A DNA stretch of 64,000 nt from Stakelama marina (GTDB lineage: Bacteria; Pseudomonadota; Alphaproteobacteria; Sphingomonadales; Sphingomonadaceae). The number at the start of each line of letters is the position of its first letter. The stretch's first letter is position 1. Below the pieces are notes generated by a model. The model was not told where the DNA came from, did not search any database, and worked only from the letters and a program-made list of their open reading frames with translations. A program made the translations under genes and the position numbers. The DNA lies in assembly GCF_018122655.1 (NCBI RefSeq), contig NZ_JAGRQC010000001.1:992001-1056000 (forward strand), given 5' to 3'. Shown here piece by piece: positions 7,946-17,258 of this stretch.

Positions 7946-8130
7946 ATGCCCAACCCCACCTCCCGCCCCCGCGCCTGGCTGCTCAAAAGCTGCCCCTTCT
8001 GCCTGAAGCTGCGCATCGCGCTCCATGAGATGGGCCTCGACGACCGCTTCGACTTCGTCCTGTTCGATCATGGCGACGACACCGAAGCCGATCTCCGCCG
8101 CCGCCGCTCCGCCGCGCGGACGAAGCTCGG
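7946..8130 (+). pseudogene. truncated glutathione S-transferase-like gene (N-terminal thioredoxin-fold remnant)
   Basis: From the ATG, residues 1-53 read as the start of a GST N-terminal domain: RPRAWLLKSCPFCLKLRIAL with a CPFC motif, then a GLDDRFDFVLFDHG strand. After DTEADLRR (about 8105) the homology ends, and the frame runs into the antisense of the serine hydrolase gene to a stop at 8144-8146. A complete GST is ~200 residues, so more than two thirds is missing. The remnant abuts the island at its 5' side, so its promoter region is probably also replaced. Confidence 0.6.
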
Positions 8131-9177
8131 CTATCGCGCCGCGTAGCCTTCGATCAGGCGGTGTGCCAGCACGCCGGCGGGCGTGTCGGACACGTTGCTC
8201 AGCACCACCACCGTCAGCTTCCAGTCGGGCAGATAGCCCAGATAGCTGCTATAGCCCTCGATCCGCCCTTCATGCTCGATCAGGCGGTGGCCCCGAAATG
8301 CGCCAACCTCCTGCCCCAGCCCGTAATCGCCGGGGCCTTTGCGCGTCATCGCCGCCAGCGATTCCGCCGACAGCACGCGCCCGCCATACAGCGCCCGCGC
8401 CCAGTCCAGCAGGTCGTGACTCGTCGAATATACGCCGCCCGCCGCCCATGGCACGCTGATCGAAATGCCGCGCGCGCGCACCAGCGCGCCGTCCCGCCAG
8501 CGATATCCCGCCGCGCGGTGCGGCAGGACCAGCGCATCGCTGTCCAGCCCGCTGTCGCCCAGCCCCAGCGGCGCGAACAGCCGGTCGTGCAGCAGCGCGC
8601 CATAGGCTCTGCCCGTCACCCGCTGCAAAAGCAGCCCCAGCACCTCGTAATTCGAATTGCTGTATTCGAAGCGGCTGCCCGGCGCGAAGTCGAGCGGTTG
8701 CCCGCGAAAGAAACCGACAATCTCGTTCGGCTCGCGCGCCGTCATCGCCCAGGCGTCGAAACCGTCCATCGTCGTGAAATTGGGAATGCCCGATGTGTGC
8801 GCCAGCAGGTCGCGCACGCTGACCTTCGCCCAGCCCGCGGGCGCATCGTCCAGATAGCGCGCGATCGGGGCGTCGAGATCGACCTTGCCGTCATCGACCA
8901 GCTTCAGCACCAGCGCCGCCGTGAACTGCTTGGTCAGCGACCCGAGCCGGAACCGCGTATCGACGCCATTGGCGATTCCCCATTCGCGGTTCGCCTCTCC
9001 GAATCCCCGATCGACCAGCACATCATCGCCCGCAGCGACGAGCACCACGCCCGAAAAGCCGTTCTGCTCCGCCGCCGCGCGCGCAATCGAAACCAGCCCG
9101 GGCGCCTCCGCCTGCGCACTGGCGGCGCTCGGCACGACCAGCATGAGCGGCAGCAGGACGGCCAGCAATCTCCGCAT
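8131..9177 (-). CDS. serine hydrolase, class C beta-lactamase / DD-peptidase family
   Basis: 348 residues. ATG chosen at MRRLLAVLLPLM because it gives a clean signal peptide cut near PSAASAQA and has GGGAGAG nine bases before it; the frame upstream is noise. Catalytic motifs of the S12 family: SLTK (SxxK nucleophile, residue ~80), YSN (in FEYSNSNYEVLG) and HEG in place of KTG (IEHEGRIEGYSS). Exported and likely periplasmic. Such proteins act as D-aminopeptidases, esterases or penicillin-binding proteins, and the family alone does not show beta-lactamase activity. Monocistronic; an A+T-rich promoter candidate lies 35-50 bases upstream. Confidence 0.9.
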   Translation of the reverse strand: MRRLLAVLLPLMLVVPSAASAQAEAPGLVSIARAAAEQNGFSGVVLVAAGDDVLVDRGFGEANREWGIANGVDTRFRLGSLTKQFTAALVLKLVDDGKVDLDAPIARYLDDAPAGWAKVSVRDLLAHTSGIPNFTTMDGFDAWAMTAREPNEIVGFFRGQPLDFAPGSRFEYSNSNYEVLGLLLQRVTGRAYGALLHDRLFAPLGLGDSGLDSDALVLPHRAAGYRWRDGALVRARGISISVPWAAGGVYSTSHDLLDWARALYGGRVLSAESLAAMTRKGPGDYGLGQEVGAFRGHRLIEHEGRIEGYSSYLGYLPDWKLTVVVLSNVSDTPAGVLAHRLIEGYAAR

Positions 9178-9204
9178 TCGCGGCTCTCCCGAGGATGAAA
9201 CGCC

Positions 9205-9240
9205 AGCGTGTGTTATAATGATAATACGCCGCGCGCAATT
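9205..9240 (-). promoter_or_regulatory. A+T-rich promoter candidate upstream of the serine hydrolase
   Basis: The core tgttataatgataatacg (about 9211-9228) is a sharp A+T island in GC-rich DNA. On the minus strand it offers TATTAT or TATAAC as -10 with TTGCGC as a poor -35; on the plus strand it contains a perfect TATAAT at 9214-9219. Direction is therefore uncertain; the serine hydrolase gene is the only good target. Confidence 0.35.
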
Positions 9241-9766
9241 CCTGCGATGCTCCCGAGCCACGGCCGGGCGACTATGCACCCGAGCGCGATGTCGCGCTGG
9301 CCCGCCACGCGCGCGAGGCCGGGGGCGGTCCCGAAACCGGTGCGCCGCTTCTGACGATTGCGAAGCCGGCGTCTCCGCCGACCGTTCAGGAAGCCGGAGG
9401 ACCTGCGCGAGCAAGCAACCCTCCCGACGCGCGCGGGATCGGCCCCCACCCCGCCACTCGCCCCCTGCTTCGCTCGCCCCTGCGCCGCTCGCCCCGCCCG
9501 TTCCGCTTACCCATGTGCCGCAACACGCCCCCGAATGTGCCCTCGACGCGAAACCGCTGTCCTACACGACACCACGCGCGCTAGCATCGCCGCACGCTCT
9601 TTCTCACCGTCGCGCGCCCGATTTTCCGATGCGCAACAAGCCTGCGCCCACGCGGAACTTTCTTTCACAAACAGCGGGAAAAGTGTGAAGCTAAGCCCGC
9701 GCCGGGCTGGCATCGCACCGCGCCGCGCGATAGCGCTGGCCGCCCGTTCCAGCCACGAAAGCCGCC
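9225..9766 (+). other. gene-free stretch with a coding-like open frame lacking a start
   Basis: No complete gene between the serine hydrolase start and the DUF3147 gene. A plus-strand frame from 9225 reads DAPEPRPGDYAPERDVALAR and on to GAPLLTIAKPASPP without a stop until about 9580, but it has no plausible start codon or ribosome site. From about 9450 another frame reads a proline-rich LAPAPLAPPVPLTHVPQ. This may be a decayed proline-rich protein gene with a frameshift, or chance open frames in GC-rich DNA. Confidence 0.3.
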
Positions 9767-10117
9767 ATGCCCTTCTTCCTTCTCAAAGCCGCGCTGTCCG
9801 GCATCATCATCGCCATCGTCTCGACGCTGGCAAAGCGCTATCCCGCGTTCGGCGCGCTCGTCGCCTCGCTGCCGCTCGTCTCGGTCCTCGGCATGATGTG
9901 GCTGTGGCGCGAGCGCCCCGACGCCGCCAACATGGCCGCGCATGCGGAGGCGACCTTCTGGTACGTCCTCCCCTCGCTGCCGATGTTCCTCGTCATCCCC
10001 GCGCTCATGCGCCACGGCATGCATTTCTGGCCCGCGCTCGGCCTGGGCTGCGCGCTGACGGTCATCCTCTACCTAGCCATGACCACGCTAGGCCCGCGCA
10101 TCGGCATCCCGGTCTAG
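9767..10117 (+). CDS. DUF3147 family small membrane protein
   Basis: 116 residues with four hydrophobic helices: FLLKAALSGIIIAIVSTLA, FGALVASLPLVSVLGMMWLW, YVLPSLPMFLVIPALM and ALGLGCALTVILYLAM. The opening FLLKAALSG, the RYPAFGALVASLPLVS loop and the WLWRERPD turn are characteristic of DUF3147. The family is conserved in proteobacteria and no activity is established. It converges with katA, and a hairpin between the two can end transcription. Confidence 0.85.
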   Translation: MPFFLLKAALSGIIIAIVSTLAKRYPAFGALVASLPLVSVLGMMWLWRERPDAANMAAHAEATFWYVLPSLPMFLVIPALMRHGMHFWPALGLGCALTVILYLAMTTLGPRIGIPV

Positions 10118-10129
10118 CCTGCATCAACA

Positions 10130-10166
10130 AAAGCGGCGCGAGCCCCATCGGACCTGCGCCGCTCTT
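10130..10166 (-). terminator. intrinsic terminator of katA, between convergent genes
   Basis: Perfect 8-bp stem AGCGGCGC (10132-10139) / GCGCCGCT (10156-10163) with a 16-base loop. On the minus strand the stem is followed by TTTTGTTG, a fair U-tract, 26 bases after the katA stop. On the plus strand the downstream tract is weak. Confidence 0.65.
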
Positions 10167-10188
10167 GGTCAGGCGTTCTGCCCGATCG

Positions 10189-11709
10189 TTATTCGGCCGG
10201 CTCGACCTGCTTCGTCGATTCCGCCGACGCCATGCCCGGCTGGTCCGACTTGCCTCCCAGCTTCTCGCGAACGCCCTTTTCGATCCGGTCGCCCGCGTCC
10301 TTGTCGACATTGCGCCAATATTCGAACGCGCGCTGCAGCACCTTCTCGCTCACGCCCTGACACAAATGGCCGACGACGTTGTTGACAAAGCGGTCGCGCG
10401 CGGCGTCGTCCATCACTTCGCGGACCAGCTTGCCCGGCTGGCTCCAATCGTCATCATCCTCGCGCAGCGTATAGGCCTGGCGCACCATCTCGCCATCCGA
10501 ATACCAGAGCCCGGCCTCGCCCTCATAAGGCTGCGCCGCAGGGCCGCCATAGCTGTTGGGCGCATAGACCGGGTCCTCGACCTTCTCGACGCGCATCGCG
10601 CCGTCCTTCGAATAGCTGTGGACGGGGCAGACCGGCTTGTTCACGGGGATCTGCTTGTAGTTGACGCCCAGCCGCGCGCGGTGCGCATCGGCATAGGAAA
10701 ATCCGCGCGCGAGCAGCATCTTGTCAGGCGATAGACCGACGCCCGGCACCATGTTGTTCGGTTCGAAGGCAAGCTGCTCGATCTCGGTGTGGAAATCGGT
10801 CGGGTTCCTGGTCAGCGTGAACCGGCCGACCTCGATCAGCGGATAATCGTCGTGCGGCCACACCTTGGTCAGGTCGAACGGGTTGATGCGATACGTTTTC
10901 GCATCCTCGAACGGCATGATCTGCCAGTACAGCGTCCAGCTCGGATGATCGCCGCTGGCAATGGCGTTGAACAGGTCGCGGCGGTGATAGTCGCTGTCCG
11001 CGCCCGCCATCTTGTCGGCCTCTTCCTGAGTAAAGCACTCGATGCCCTGATCGGTCTTGAAGTGGAACTTCACCCAGAACATCTCGCCCTCGGCATTGAC
11101 GAGGCTGTAGGTGTGGCTCGAATATCCGTTCATGTGGCGCCACGTCTTGGGGATGCCACGATCGCCCATCAGCCATGTGACCTGGTGCGCGCTTTCGGGG
11201 CTAAGCGTCCAGAAATCCCACTGCATGTCATGGTCGCGAAGGCCGTTGTCCTGCCGGCGCTTCTGGCTACGGATGAACTGCTGGAACTTGATCGGGTCGC
11301 GCACGAAGAAGACCGGCGTGTTGTTTCCGACCATGTCGAAATTGCCGTCCTCGGTATAGAATTTCAGGCTGAAGCCGCGCGGGTCACGCCACGTGTCGGG
11401 GCTGCCGCGCTCGCCAGCCACGGTCGAAAAGCGCGCCGCCATGTCGGTCTTCGCGCCCGGCTGGAACAGCTTTGCCTTGGTATATTTGGTGACGTCGTTC
11501 GTGACCTCGAAATGGCCGAAGGCGCCGCTGCCCTTGGCATGCGGCTGCCGCTCGGGAATCCGCTCGCGATTGAAGTTCGCCATCTGCTCGATCAGATAAT
11601 GATCGTTGAGGACGATCGGCCCGTCTCGACCGACGGTCAGCGAATGTTCGTCACTCTGTACACGAATGCCGGCAGTGGTCGTGGTGGGGGGAACTGTCTT
11701 ATCGGCCAT
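10189..11709 (-). CDS. katA: monofunctional heme catalase
   Basis: 506 residues, so a small-subunit catalase. Converts hydrogen peroxide to water and oxygen. The start [10 protein letters not shown] is preferred, with GAGG ahead; an ATG 14 codons upstream lacks support. Active-site His57 in [16 protein letters not shown], the distal Asn near 130 in [13 protein letters not shown], and the heme-ligand Tyr signature [14 protein letters not shown] are all present, as is the NADPH-region QIPVN. No signal peptide, so cytoplasmic. It stands alone; the 159-base upstream region shows no OxyR site I would defend. The symbol is by family only; a different kat letter could be used. Confidence 0.95.
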   Translation of the reverse strand: MADKTVPPTTTTAGIRVQSDEHSLTVGRDGPIVLNDHYLIEQMANFNRERIPERQPHAKGSGAFGHFEVTNDVTKYTKAKLFQPGAKTDMAARFSTVAGERGSPDTWRDPRGFSLKFYTEDGNFDMVGNNTPVFFVRDPIKFQQFIRSQKRRQDNGLRDHDMQWDFWTLSPESAHQVTWLMGDRGIPKTWRHMNGYSSHTYSLVNAEGEMFWVKFHFKTDQGIECFTQEEADKMAGADSDYHRRDLFNAIASGDHPSWTLYWQIMPFEDAKTYRINPFDLTKVWPHDDYPLIEVGRFTLTRNPTDFHTEIEQLAFEPNNMVPGVGLSPDKMLLARGFSYADAHRARLGVNYKQIPVNKPVCPVHSYSKDGAMRVEKVEDPVYAPNSYGGPAAQPYEGEAGLWYSDGEMVRQAYTLREDDDDWSQPGKLVREVMDDAARDRFVNNVVGHLCQGVSEKVLQRAFEYWRNVDKDAGDRIEKGVREKLGGKSDQPGMASAESTKQVEPAE

Positions 11710-11868
11710 GGCGAAACACCTCGGTTCGTTGGGAAAAAGGGGGCATCCCACCTACCAACGGCGCCGCGCGAAGTTCCGCGTCTCATCGATTTCCGCGACC
11801 GGCCGATACCGAAGCCGCGTTGGACAACTCCAGCGTCGGCTCAACGACCATGGCCGGACGGCGCGCGA

Positions 11869-12183
11869 TCAGTCCTCGACCTGAAGCAATATTTCGCCCG
11901 CGAAGCGTTCATCCCCACGATCGAAAACCGGGCTAACCGCAAAGTCGCGGTCCATCGCCCGCAAATCGCCAAGTCCGTCGACCTTGAAGATGCCGACCTT
12001 TTCCTCGCGCGGAGGATTGCCGTCGCGCGTTACCGTAACCGCGGCGATGTGCAACTCGCCGTGGCGCATGAAGGCGGCGTGCGGGGCCAGCACCACCTCA
12101 CCACGGTTATAGGTTGCCGCGACGCAACGCTTGCGCACGATCGCTTCGAAAAGAGTCGGGGCCGGGCCGCTGGGTGCGGTCAT
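11869..12183 (-). CDS. WYL-like domain protein, conserved in sphingomonads
   Basis: 104 residues from MTAPSGPAPTLFEAI; a start ten codons earlier (12213) is possible. The core RKRCVAATYNRGEVVLAPHAAFMRHGELHIAAVTV, quoted here in parts (CVAATYNRG; LAPHAAF; ELHIAAVTV), resembles the small beta-barrel of WYL domains, which in other proteins bind nucleic acid or nucleotides and control transcription. No HTH is attached, so a DNA-binding role is not shown. It follows the fasciclin gene on the same strand after 77 bases. Function inferred only from fold-like similarity. Confidence 0.65.
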   Translation of the reverse strand: MTAPSGPAPTLFEAIVRKRCVAATYNRGEVVLAPHAAFMRHGELHIAAVTVTRDGNPPREEKVGIFKVDGLGDLRAMDRDFAVSPVFDRGDERFAGEILLQVED

Positions 12184-12260
12184 CGTCTCATTCGCATCTT
12201 CGCTTCTGTACATCGGTCGAAGATATGAACTTTGCTGCACCGCAGCAAGAGCCTTTCGCG

Positions 12261-12863
12261 CTACTGTTCGGTCTTTGCCTGTGCCACTTCGGTCGGCAGC
12301 AGCAGCGCCGAGACCGGATGGATCGCGCCGTTCGAAGCCAGCGTCTGACTACCCGTAAGCGTCGCCTTCGCACCATTGTCCGCGGTTACGACCAGCGCGC
12401 CGCCTTCTTTTGAAAAGGTCAGCTTGCCATCGGCCATTGTCGTCATTTCGACGGCGCCGTTGTTCGCGGCAATCGCGTTCTCGATATCCTGCGTGGTCAG
12501 AAACCCCGGCACGATATGCGCGGTCATCAGCGATGCATCCTGCGCCTTCATCGCATCGCTCTTCAGTTCCGAAATCCGGTCATCGCCCATCGCCTTGAAC
12601 GCGGCATCGGTCGGCGCGAAGATCGTGTACGGACCGATACCGCCCAGCACATCCTCCAGCCCCGCGTTCCTGGCGAGATCGTTCACCGTGTCGAGGCCAT
12701 CTGCGCTTCCCAGCTGATCGGCCAGCGTCCGGTCACTGGGCCGCTCGGCCGCCGTGCCGTTCGCCGCTGCATCATTGCCAGCACCGCTGCCACATCCGGC
12801 AAGCGTCAGCGCCATCAGCGGTACGGCAAGCGCGGCCATCGCTCGTTTCGAAAACACAGGCAT
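12261..12863 (-). CDS. fasciclin (FAS1) domain lipoprotein
   Basis: 200 residues. A lipoprotein signal ending LALTLAGCGSG (lipobox LAGC, Cys24) precedes a short linker and one FAS1 domain (residues ~55-195). Conserved H1 and H2 motifs are recognisable: GGIGPYTIFAPTDAAFKAM and MTAHIVPG, and near the end NGAIHPVSALLLP, where FAS1 proteins usually read NGVIHVIDxVLLP. Membrane-anchored, probably periplasmic or surface-exposed. FAS1 domains mediate adhesion or ligand binding. Same strand as the exported genes before it, 46 bases from the upstream gene. Confidence 0.9.
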   Translation of the reverse strand: MPVFSKRAMAALAVPLMALTLAGCGSGAGNDAAANGTAAERPSDRTLADQLGSADGLDTVNDLARNAGLEDVLGGIGPYTIFAPTDAAFKAMGDDRISELKSDAMKAQDASLMTAHIVPGFLTTQDIENAIAANNGAVEMTTMADGKLTFSKEGGALVVTADNGAKATLTGSQTLASNGAIHPVSALLLPTEVAQAKTEQ

Positions 12864-12909
12864 TCCCCTTCCTACCCTTGTTCAATGGTCTGATTTTGCT
12901 GGGTGCCGA

Positions 12910-13941
12910 TCAGGTCAGCAACTGGATCGCCGCCTGGACGATCCGCGTCGTCGGATCGACCTGATAGATATAGCCATCGCTATACCGGTACATCGATTGG
13001 GGCGTATCGCGATATTGCGACCGATACTGGTAGGGCACGTTGTAGACGCCGTATCCCGACGGCATTGGCTGACCGACATTCCAGTTGTCGCCCGTCAGCA
13101 GCGCAGCAACCTGTTCGATCATATTGTTCTGCGGATTGACACCGTACATCACCCCGTCGGCGTAACGATAGTCATAGGGCGTATCATAGCCGTAATACTG
13201 GCGGTAATAAGCCGGAACCTGCGTTCCAGAAAATCCACTCGGCCAGACGTTGCCGACCGACAGCGCACCGCCGAGCAGCGGGAGATAGGATGCGACCGTG
13301 TTCGTGCCGGGCCGCATGCGATAGAGATACCCGTTGTCATACCGGTAATTCGCGTCGCCACCGTCAAGCCGGCGCCACCAATTGCTGTAAAAGGGGCGCT
13401 CCGAAGCCAGCTTCTTTGCCTGACCCGGTGGCAGACAGCCATCTTGTTTCTTGGCAAGGCCCGGGGGGCAGCCATCGACAAATCGTTGGCGGACGCGCTC
13501 GATACGATAGATGGGGCCGTTATCGCGAACGATCGATGCACGGCGTTCGAAATGCCGACCCCGATCATTTACGGCGCCAGCGTCACGACGATCTTCGCGG
13601 CGCACCTTCTCCTGCTGCTTGTGCTGCCCCGGCACCAAGCGATCCTGAATCCGCGCGACAGGTTGCGGGCCGCCTCGGTCCTCGGCCATTTGCGGATGCG
13701 CCCTTACCGGCTGCGCCCTGGCGCGATCCTGCGGCCCGGGCTTTGCCCCATGCTCACGGACACGCTCGGGCGGGCCGCCGCGCTTACCCTCGTCCGCCGA
13801 TTTACCGGCATGCTTTTCCGGCCCGTGCGCGGCATTGCCGTTCCCATGGTCGTTGGCGTGGCCCTTGCCATGGTCTTGAGCGATCGCCGGAGCGCCGACA
13901 GAAAACGCCAGCGCGGCGGTAGCGAGAAGAACGTTACGCAT
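12910..13941 (-). CDS. exported His/Gly-rich protein with C-terminal Tyr-rich repeats
   Basis: 343 residues with a signal peptide cut near GAPAIAQD. The mature N-terminus is rich in His, Gly, Asn and charged residues (DHGKGHANDHGNGNAAHG), suggesting metal or anion binding. A middle part contains a twice-occurring Pro-Pro-Gly motif (CPPGLAKKQDGCLPPGQAKK) found in RcnB-like periplasmic proteins. The C-terminal third carries three copies of a Y-x-Y-x-x-G-x-x-Y unit: YRYDNGYLYRM, YRYADGVMYGV and YRYSDGYIYQV, each followed by a polar run and a hydrophobic LL pair. Function unknown; a cell-envelope role is likely. Confidence 0.75.
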   Translation of the reverse strand: MRNVLLATAALAFSVGAPAIAQDHGKGHANDHGNGNAAHGPEKHAGKSADEGKRGGPPERVREHGAKPGPQDRARAQPVRAHPQMAEDRGGPQPVARIQDRLVPGQHKQQEKVRREDRRDAGAVNDRGRHFERRASIVRDNGPIYRIERVRQRFVDGCPPGLAKKQDGCLPPGQAKKLASERPFYSNWWRRLDGGDANYRYDNGYLYRMRPGTNTVASYLPLLGGALSVGNVWPSGFSGTQVPAYYRQYYGYDTPYDYRYADGVMYGVNPQNNMIEQVAALLTGDNWNVGQPMPSGYGVYNVPYQYRSQYRDTPQSMYRYSDGYIYQVDPTTRIVQAAIQLLT

Positions 13942-13998
13942 GAGAAACCTCCATATCGACCTTCACAACCGAAAAGGCCGAATGGAGGTTCCATCAAA

Positions 13999-15729
13999 TC
14001 AGAATACCGCCCTGGGCTTGTCCTCACCCATCATCTGCTGACGAACCAGCGGAATCGGCGGCCCGCCATAGCTGAGGAACTTGTCGTGGAATGCCTTCCA
14101 CGCCTTTCTGCCGCCATGCTGCGCGGTCCAGTCGGCGCGCAGCCGCCGGATCATCAGTTTGCCGAGCGTGTAGTTGAGATATGCCGGGTCATAGGTGCCC
14201 CGTGCCGCCTGCTGTTCGGCGTTGCCGGGATCGATATAGCATTGCTGCTCGAACATCTGCTGCGACTGCGCCTGCGTCATGCCGCCGGCGTGCAGACCGA
14301 TTGCCGACAGGAAACGGCAATCGCGCAGCAGCGCGTTCGACAGTTCGCCGATATGCGTTTCGGGGTCGCCATTGTTCAGCCCCGCTTCCCACATCATCTC
14401 TTCGGTGTAATGCGCCCAGCCTTCGGCAAAGCCGTAACCCACGAACAGCCTGCCGAACATGAAATCGGACTGGTTCGAATGCAGAAACTGGACGAAATGT
14501 CCCGGCATCACCTCGTGGATCGTGGTAAAGAGCAGGTCATCCTTGCCCGGAATATAGGCGTTCTGCTTTTCCTTCGACCAGCTCGCGTCGGGCGGCGAGA
14601 TGTAATAGACCGACGGAATATTCTTCTCATACGGCCCCGGCGGGTCGATATAGGCCGAATTCTGCCGGTTATACGGCGGCGATTCCTCGACCTTGGCCTC
14701 TTCGGTACCGGGAATGGACACTAGGTCCTTTTCCTCGACGAATTTGCGCAGTTCGGGAATCTGCCGGCGAGCCGCCTCGACGGGACCGCCTTCAGGCTTG
14801 TCGGCGCTCATCTTGGCGACGCATTGCTGGATCGTTGCACCGGGAGCGAACTTGTCGCACGCCGCCTTCATCGCGTCCTGGTTGCGCTTCAGGTCCGCCC
14901 GGCCGATCGCGGTGAGCTTGTCGAGCGAAATGTCGACCGCCTCGGTCGTCTTCAACATGCGCAGAAAACGCTCGCGCCCGAGCGCATAATCCTGCGTCGC
15001 ATCGGACTGATGGTCCTCAAACCATTTCTGCAGGCCGCGCATCGCCTGCGACGCCGCCTCGGACGACTGCGCGAACTGCTTTTGCAGATTGGCGTCCTTC
15101 ACATCGGCAAAGGCCGCACGCGCATCGTTGACATAATAGTCGGCGAGCCCACCGAACCCTGCGATGCCGTATTTGATGAAACTCGCGGGCAACGGCATCT
15201 GCAGATTGTCGCGGATATTCTTCGCGGCGCCCGGCACCGCATTGAAGAAATCGATCATCGCGCGCATCCGCGTTGCCGGATCGGCATAGTTGCGCGCGAC
15301 ATAGACATTGGGGTCCAGTCCACCACCGATATAATAGGCCGGATTGCGATGCGGCTGGTCCGCATCCTGCAGCCAGAACAGCTGCCCTTCGGCAACCTTG
15401 ATGATATAGCTGCGCTCGAACTCCTGCCGTGGCGTCAGGTTCTGGAAGGTACGCGCCTTCTGGACCACCTGCTTCAGGAATTTCGACTTCCTGTCGAGCC
15501 CCGCCTGGCTCCAGTCGGGCAGCTTGCCGTCGAAATCGTGACGGCCCTGATAGACCGCGAAAGAGGGATCGAGTGCGAACCAGCCCTCGATCGTATTGTC
15601 GACGAAGCCCGGCCAGGTCGCATCGGCCTGGGCGGTCGCATTGTCCGAACCGGTGAGCGGATTATCCGATGAAGAACATGCCGCCGCGAGCAGACAGGCC
15701 CCCACAGCGGTCAACAACTTCAAACGCAT
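13999..15729 (-). CDS. DUF885 family exported protein (putative zinc metallopeptidase)
   Basis: 576 residues from MRLKLLTAVGACLL, chosen because GGAGGA lies seven bases upstream and it gives a lipoprotein signal (LLAAACSSS). DUF885 proteins look like M2/M32-type gluzincins, and the zinc motif is present as TIHEVMPGHFVQ (HExxH-like, H-E-V-M-P-G-H) with a downstream EGWAHYTEEMMWE helix supplying the third ligand. N-terminal helices (residues 40-330) form the rest of the fold. Peptidase activity is predicted from motif only. Last residues KPRAVF. It lies 57 bases before the Tyr-repeat gene on the same strand. Confidence 0.88.
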   Translation of the reverse strand: MRLKLLTAVGACLLAAACSSSDNPLTGSDNATAQADATWPGFVDNTIEGWFALDPSFAVYQGRHDFDGKLPDWSQAGLDRKSKFLKQVVQKARTFQNLTPRQEFERSYIIKVAEGQLFWLQDADQPHRNPAYYIGGGLDPNVYVARNYADPATRMRAMIDFFNAVPGAAKNIRDNLQMPLPASFIKYGIAGFGGLADYYVNDARAAFADVKDANLQKQFAQSSEAASQAMRGLQKWFEDHQSDATQDYALGRERFLRMLKTTEAVDISLDKLTAIGRADLKRNQDAMKAACDKFAPGATIQQCVAKMSADKPEGGPVEAARRQIPELRKFVEEKDLVSIPGTEEAKVEESPPYNRQNSAYIDPPGPYEKNIPSVYYISPPDASWSKEKQNAYIPGKDDLLFTTIHEVMPGHFVQFLHSNQSDFMFGRLFVGYGFAEGWAHYTEEMMWEAGLNNGDPETHIGELSNALLRDCRFLSAIGLHAGGMTQAQSQQMFEQQCYIDPGNAEQQAARGTYDPAYLNYTLGKLMIRRLRADWTAQHGGRKAWKAFHDKFLSYGGPPIPLVRQQMMGEDKPRAVF

Positions 15730-15935
15730 CCGATCCTCCGTTCGCTCTCGCCGTTTCGGCTTTTGACAGATGACGTTACGGCGCGCCAGCCCGTGCGTGA
15801 CCAAATCGGGTAAAAGCCGCTCTGCCCGGCGATCGGTCACGCCATAGTCCAACATCGGGTCTAAAGCGCTGCCATCAGGGCTGAAAGCCATTCGCACGTT
15901 GCCGAATCCCGTACCTCCGGCCTACAGCACCCGAC

Positions 15936-17258
15936 ATGGCGGCCCATCCCTTTACCATTCCCAATTTCCGCGCCTATTTCCTGGCGAGGCTCGCGACCAC
16001 GCTGGCACAGATGGCGATGGTGATCGTCATCGGCTGGCAGGTCTATGACCTCGCGCGCGAAATGATGAGCGTGAAGGCCGCGTCATTCCAGCTCGGCCTG
16101 ATCGGTGTCGCCCAGTTTTTGCCGTTGCTCGCGCTGACCCTGTTCGCGGGCTGGGTCGCGGACCGGATAGACCGGCGCTGGATCGCCCGCGCATCGGTCG
16201 CGCTTGAGGCAGCGTGCGCCTTCACGCTCGCCTGGACGACCTATAACGGCACCGTCACGCTGGGCATCCTGTTCACGGTCGCGGCGCTGTTGGGCGTCGC
16301 ACGCGCCTTCGCGAGCCCTGCCTTGCAGGCGCTTTCGCCCAATCTGGTTCCTTCCGACGTGCTGCCGACGGCCATCGCGATCAGTTCGATTGCATGGCAG
16401 ACCGGGTCGGTGATCGGCCCGGCAATGGGCGGCTATCTTTATGCGGCGGCGCAGTGGCTGCCCTATGCCGTGTCCGCCGGATTGTTCACCTTCGCCTTCA
16501 TCATGCTGCTGCTCATCACACCAGTACGCCGGTCGCAGATCGCACGGCGCAACCCCTGGGCGCAGATGATCGATGGCCTTGCCTATGTCCGGCGCAACAA
16601 GCTCGTCCTGGGCGCGATTTCGCTCGATCTGTTCGCGGTGCTGCTCGGCGGCGCTACCGCGATGCTGCCCGTCTATGCGCGCGACATCCTCCATATCGGT
16701 GCCGACGGCCTCGGCCATCTGCGCGCTGCACCGGCGCTCGGCGCGGTGACGACGGCGCTGATTTTCGCCTGGAAGCCGCTCAGGACCAATGTCGGTGTCA
16801 AGATGCTGCTGGGCGTCGCCACCTTCGGGGTCGCCACGGTGGTGTTCGGCCTCTCCGCAATCCTGACGACGCCCATTTTCGGTGCGGCCGCGACGGGAAG
16901 CGATTTCGCGCCGGCCGCGATCGTGTCGCTCGCCGCGCTATTCGTCCTTGGCGCAGCGGACATGGTGTCGGTCTATGTCCGCCAGACGCTCATTCAGCTT
17001 TACACCCCCGACGACATGCGCGGCCGCGTCGGCGCGGTTTCCACGCTTTTCATCTCCGGATCGAACGAAATGGGTGAAGCGGAGTCGGGCTTCCTCGCGG
17101 CGCTGATCGGCCCGGTGGCGGCGGTTGTCGCAGGCGGCGTCGGGGCCATATTGGTCACTGCGGCCTGGGCGCGGCTGTTCCCGCAGCTTCGCCACGCCCG
17201 AACATTCGATCCGCCCGAGACACTGGAATTCACCGAACCCGAGGAGAAGGCAGCATGA
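15936..17258 (+). CDS. MFS transporter, EntS-like
   Basis: 440 residues with about eleven to twelve hydrophobic helices. Begins [20 protein letters not shown], the typical start of the EntS/enterobactin-exporter branch (MFS_3). The motif A loop between helices 2 and 3 reads [12 protein letters not shown], and the late [19 protein letters not shown] is the conserved stretch near the last helices of this branch. Substrate cannot be read from sequence. Its last codons overlap cysK (ATGA), so the two are translated together. Confidence 0.88.
   Translation: MAAHPFTIPNFRAYFLARLATTLAQMAMVIVIGWQVYDLAREMMSVKAASFQLGLIGVAQFLPLLALTLFAGWVADRIDRRWIARASVALEAACAFTLAWTTYNGTVTLGILFTVAALLGVARAFASPALQALSPNLVPSDVLPTAIAISSIAWQTGSVIGPAMGGYLYAAAQWLPYAVSAGLFTFAFIMLLLITPVRRSQIARRNPWAQMIDGLAYVRRNKLVLGAISLDLFAVLLGGATAMLPVYARDILHIGADGLGHLRAAPALGAVTTALIFAWKPLRTNVGVKMLLGVATFGVATVVFGLSAILTTPIFGAAATGSDFAPAAIVSLAALFVLGAADMVSVYVRQTLIQLYTPDDMRGRVGAVSTLFISGSNEMGEAESGFLAALIGPVAAVVAGGVGAILVTAAWARLFPQLRHARTFDPPETLEFTEPEEKAA

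Noticed and set aside
8131..9177. Calling the serine hydrolase a beta-lactamase resistance gene
   Set aside because: Motifs show only the S12 fold; the third motif is HEG, not KTG, and most such proteins are esterases or D-aminopeptidases.
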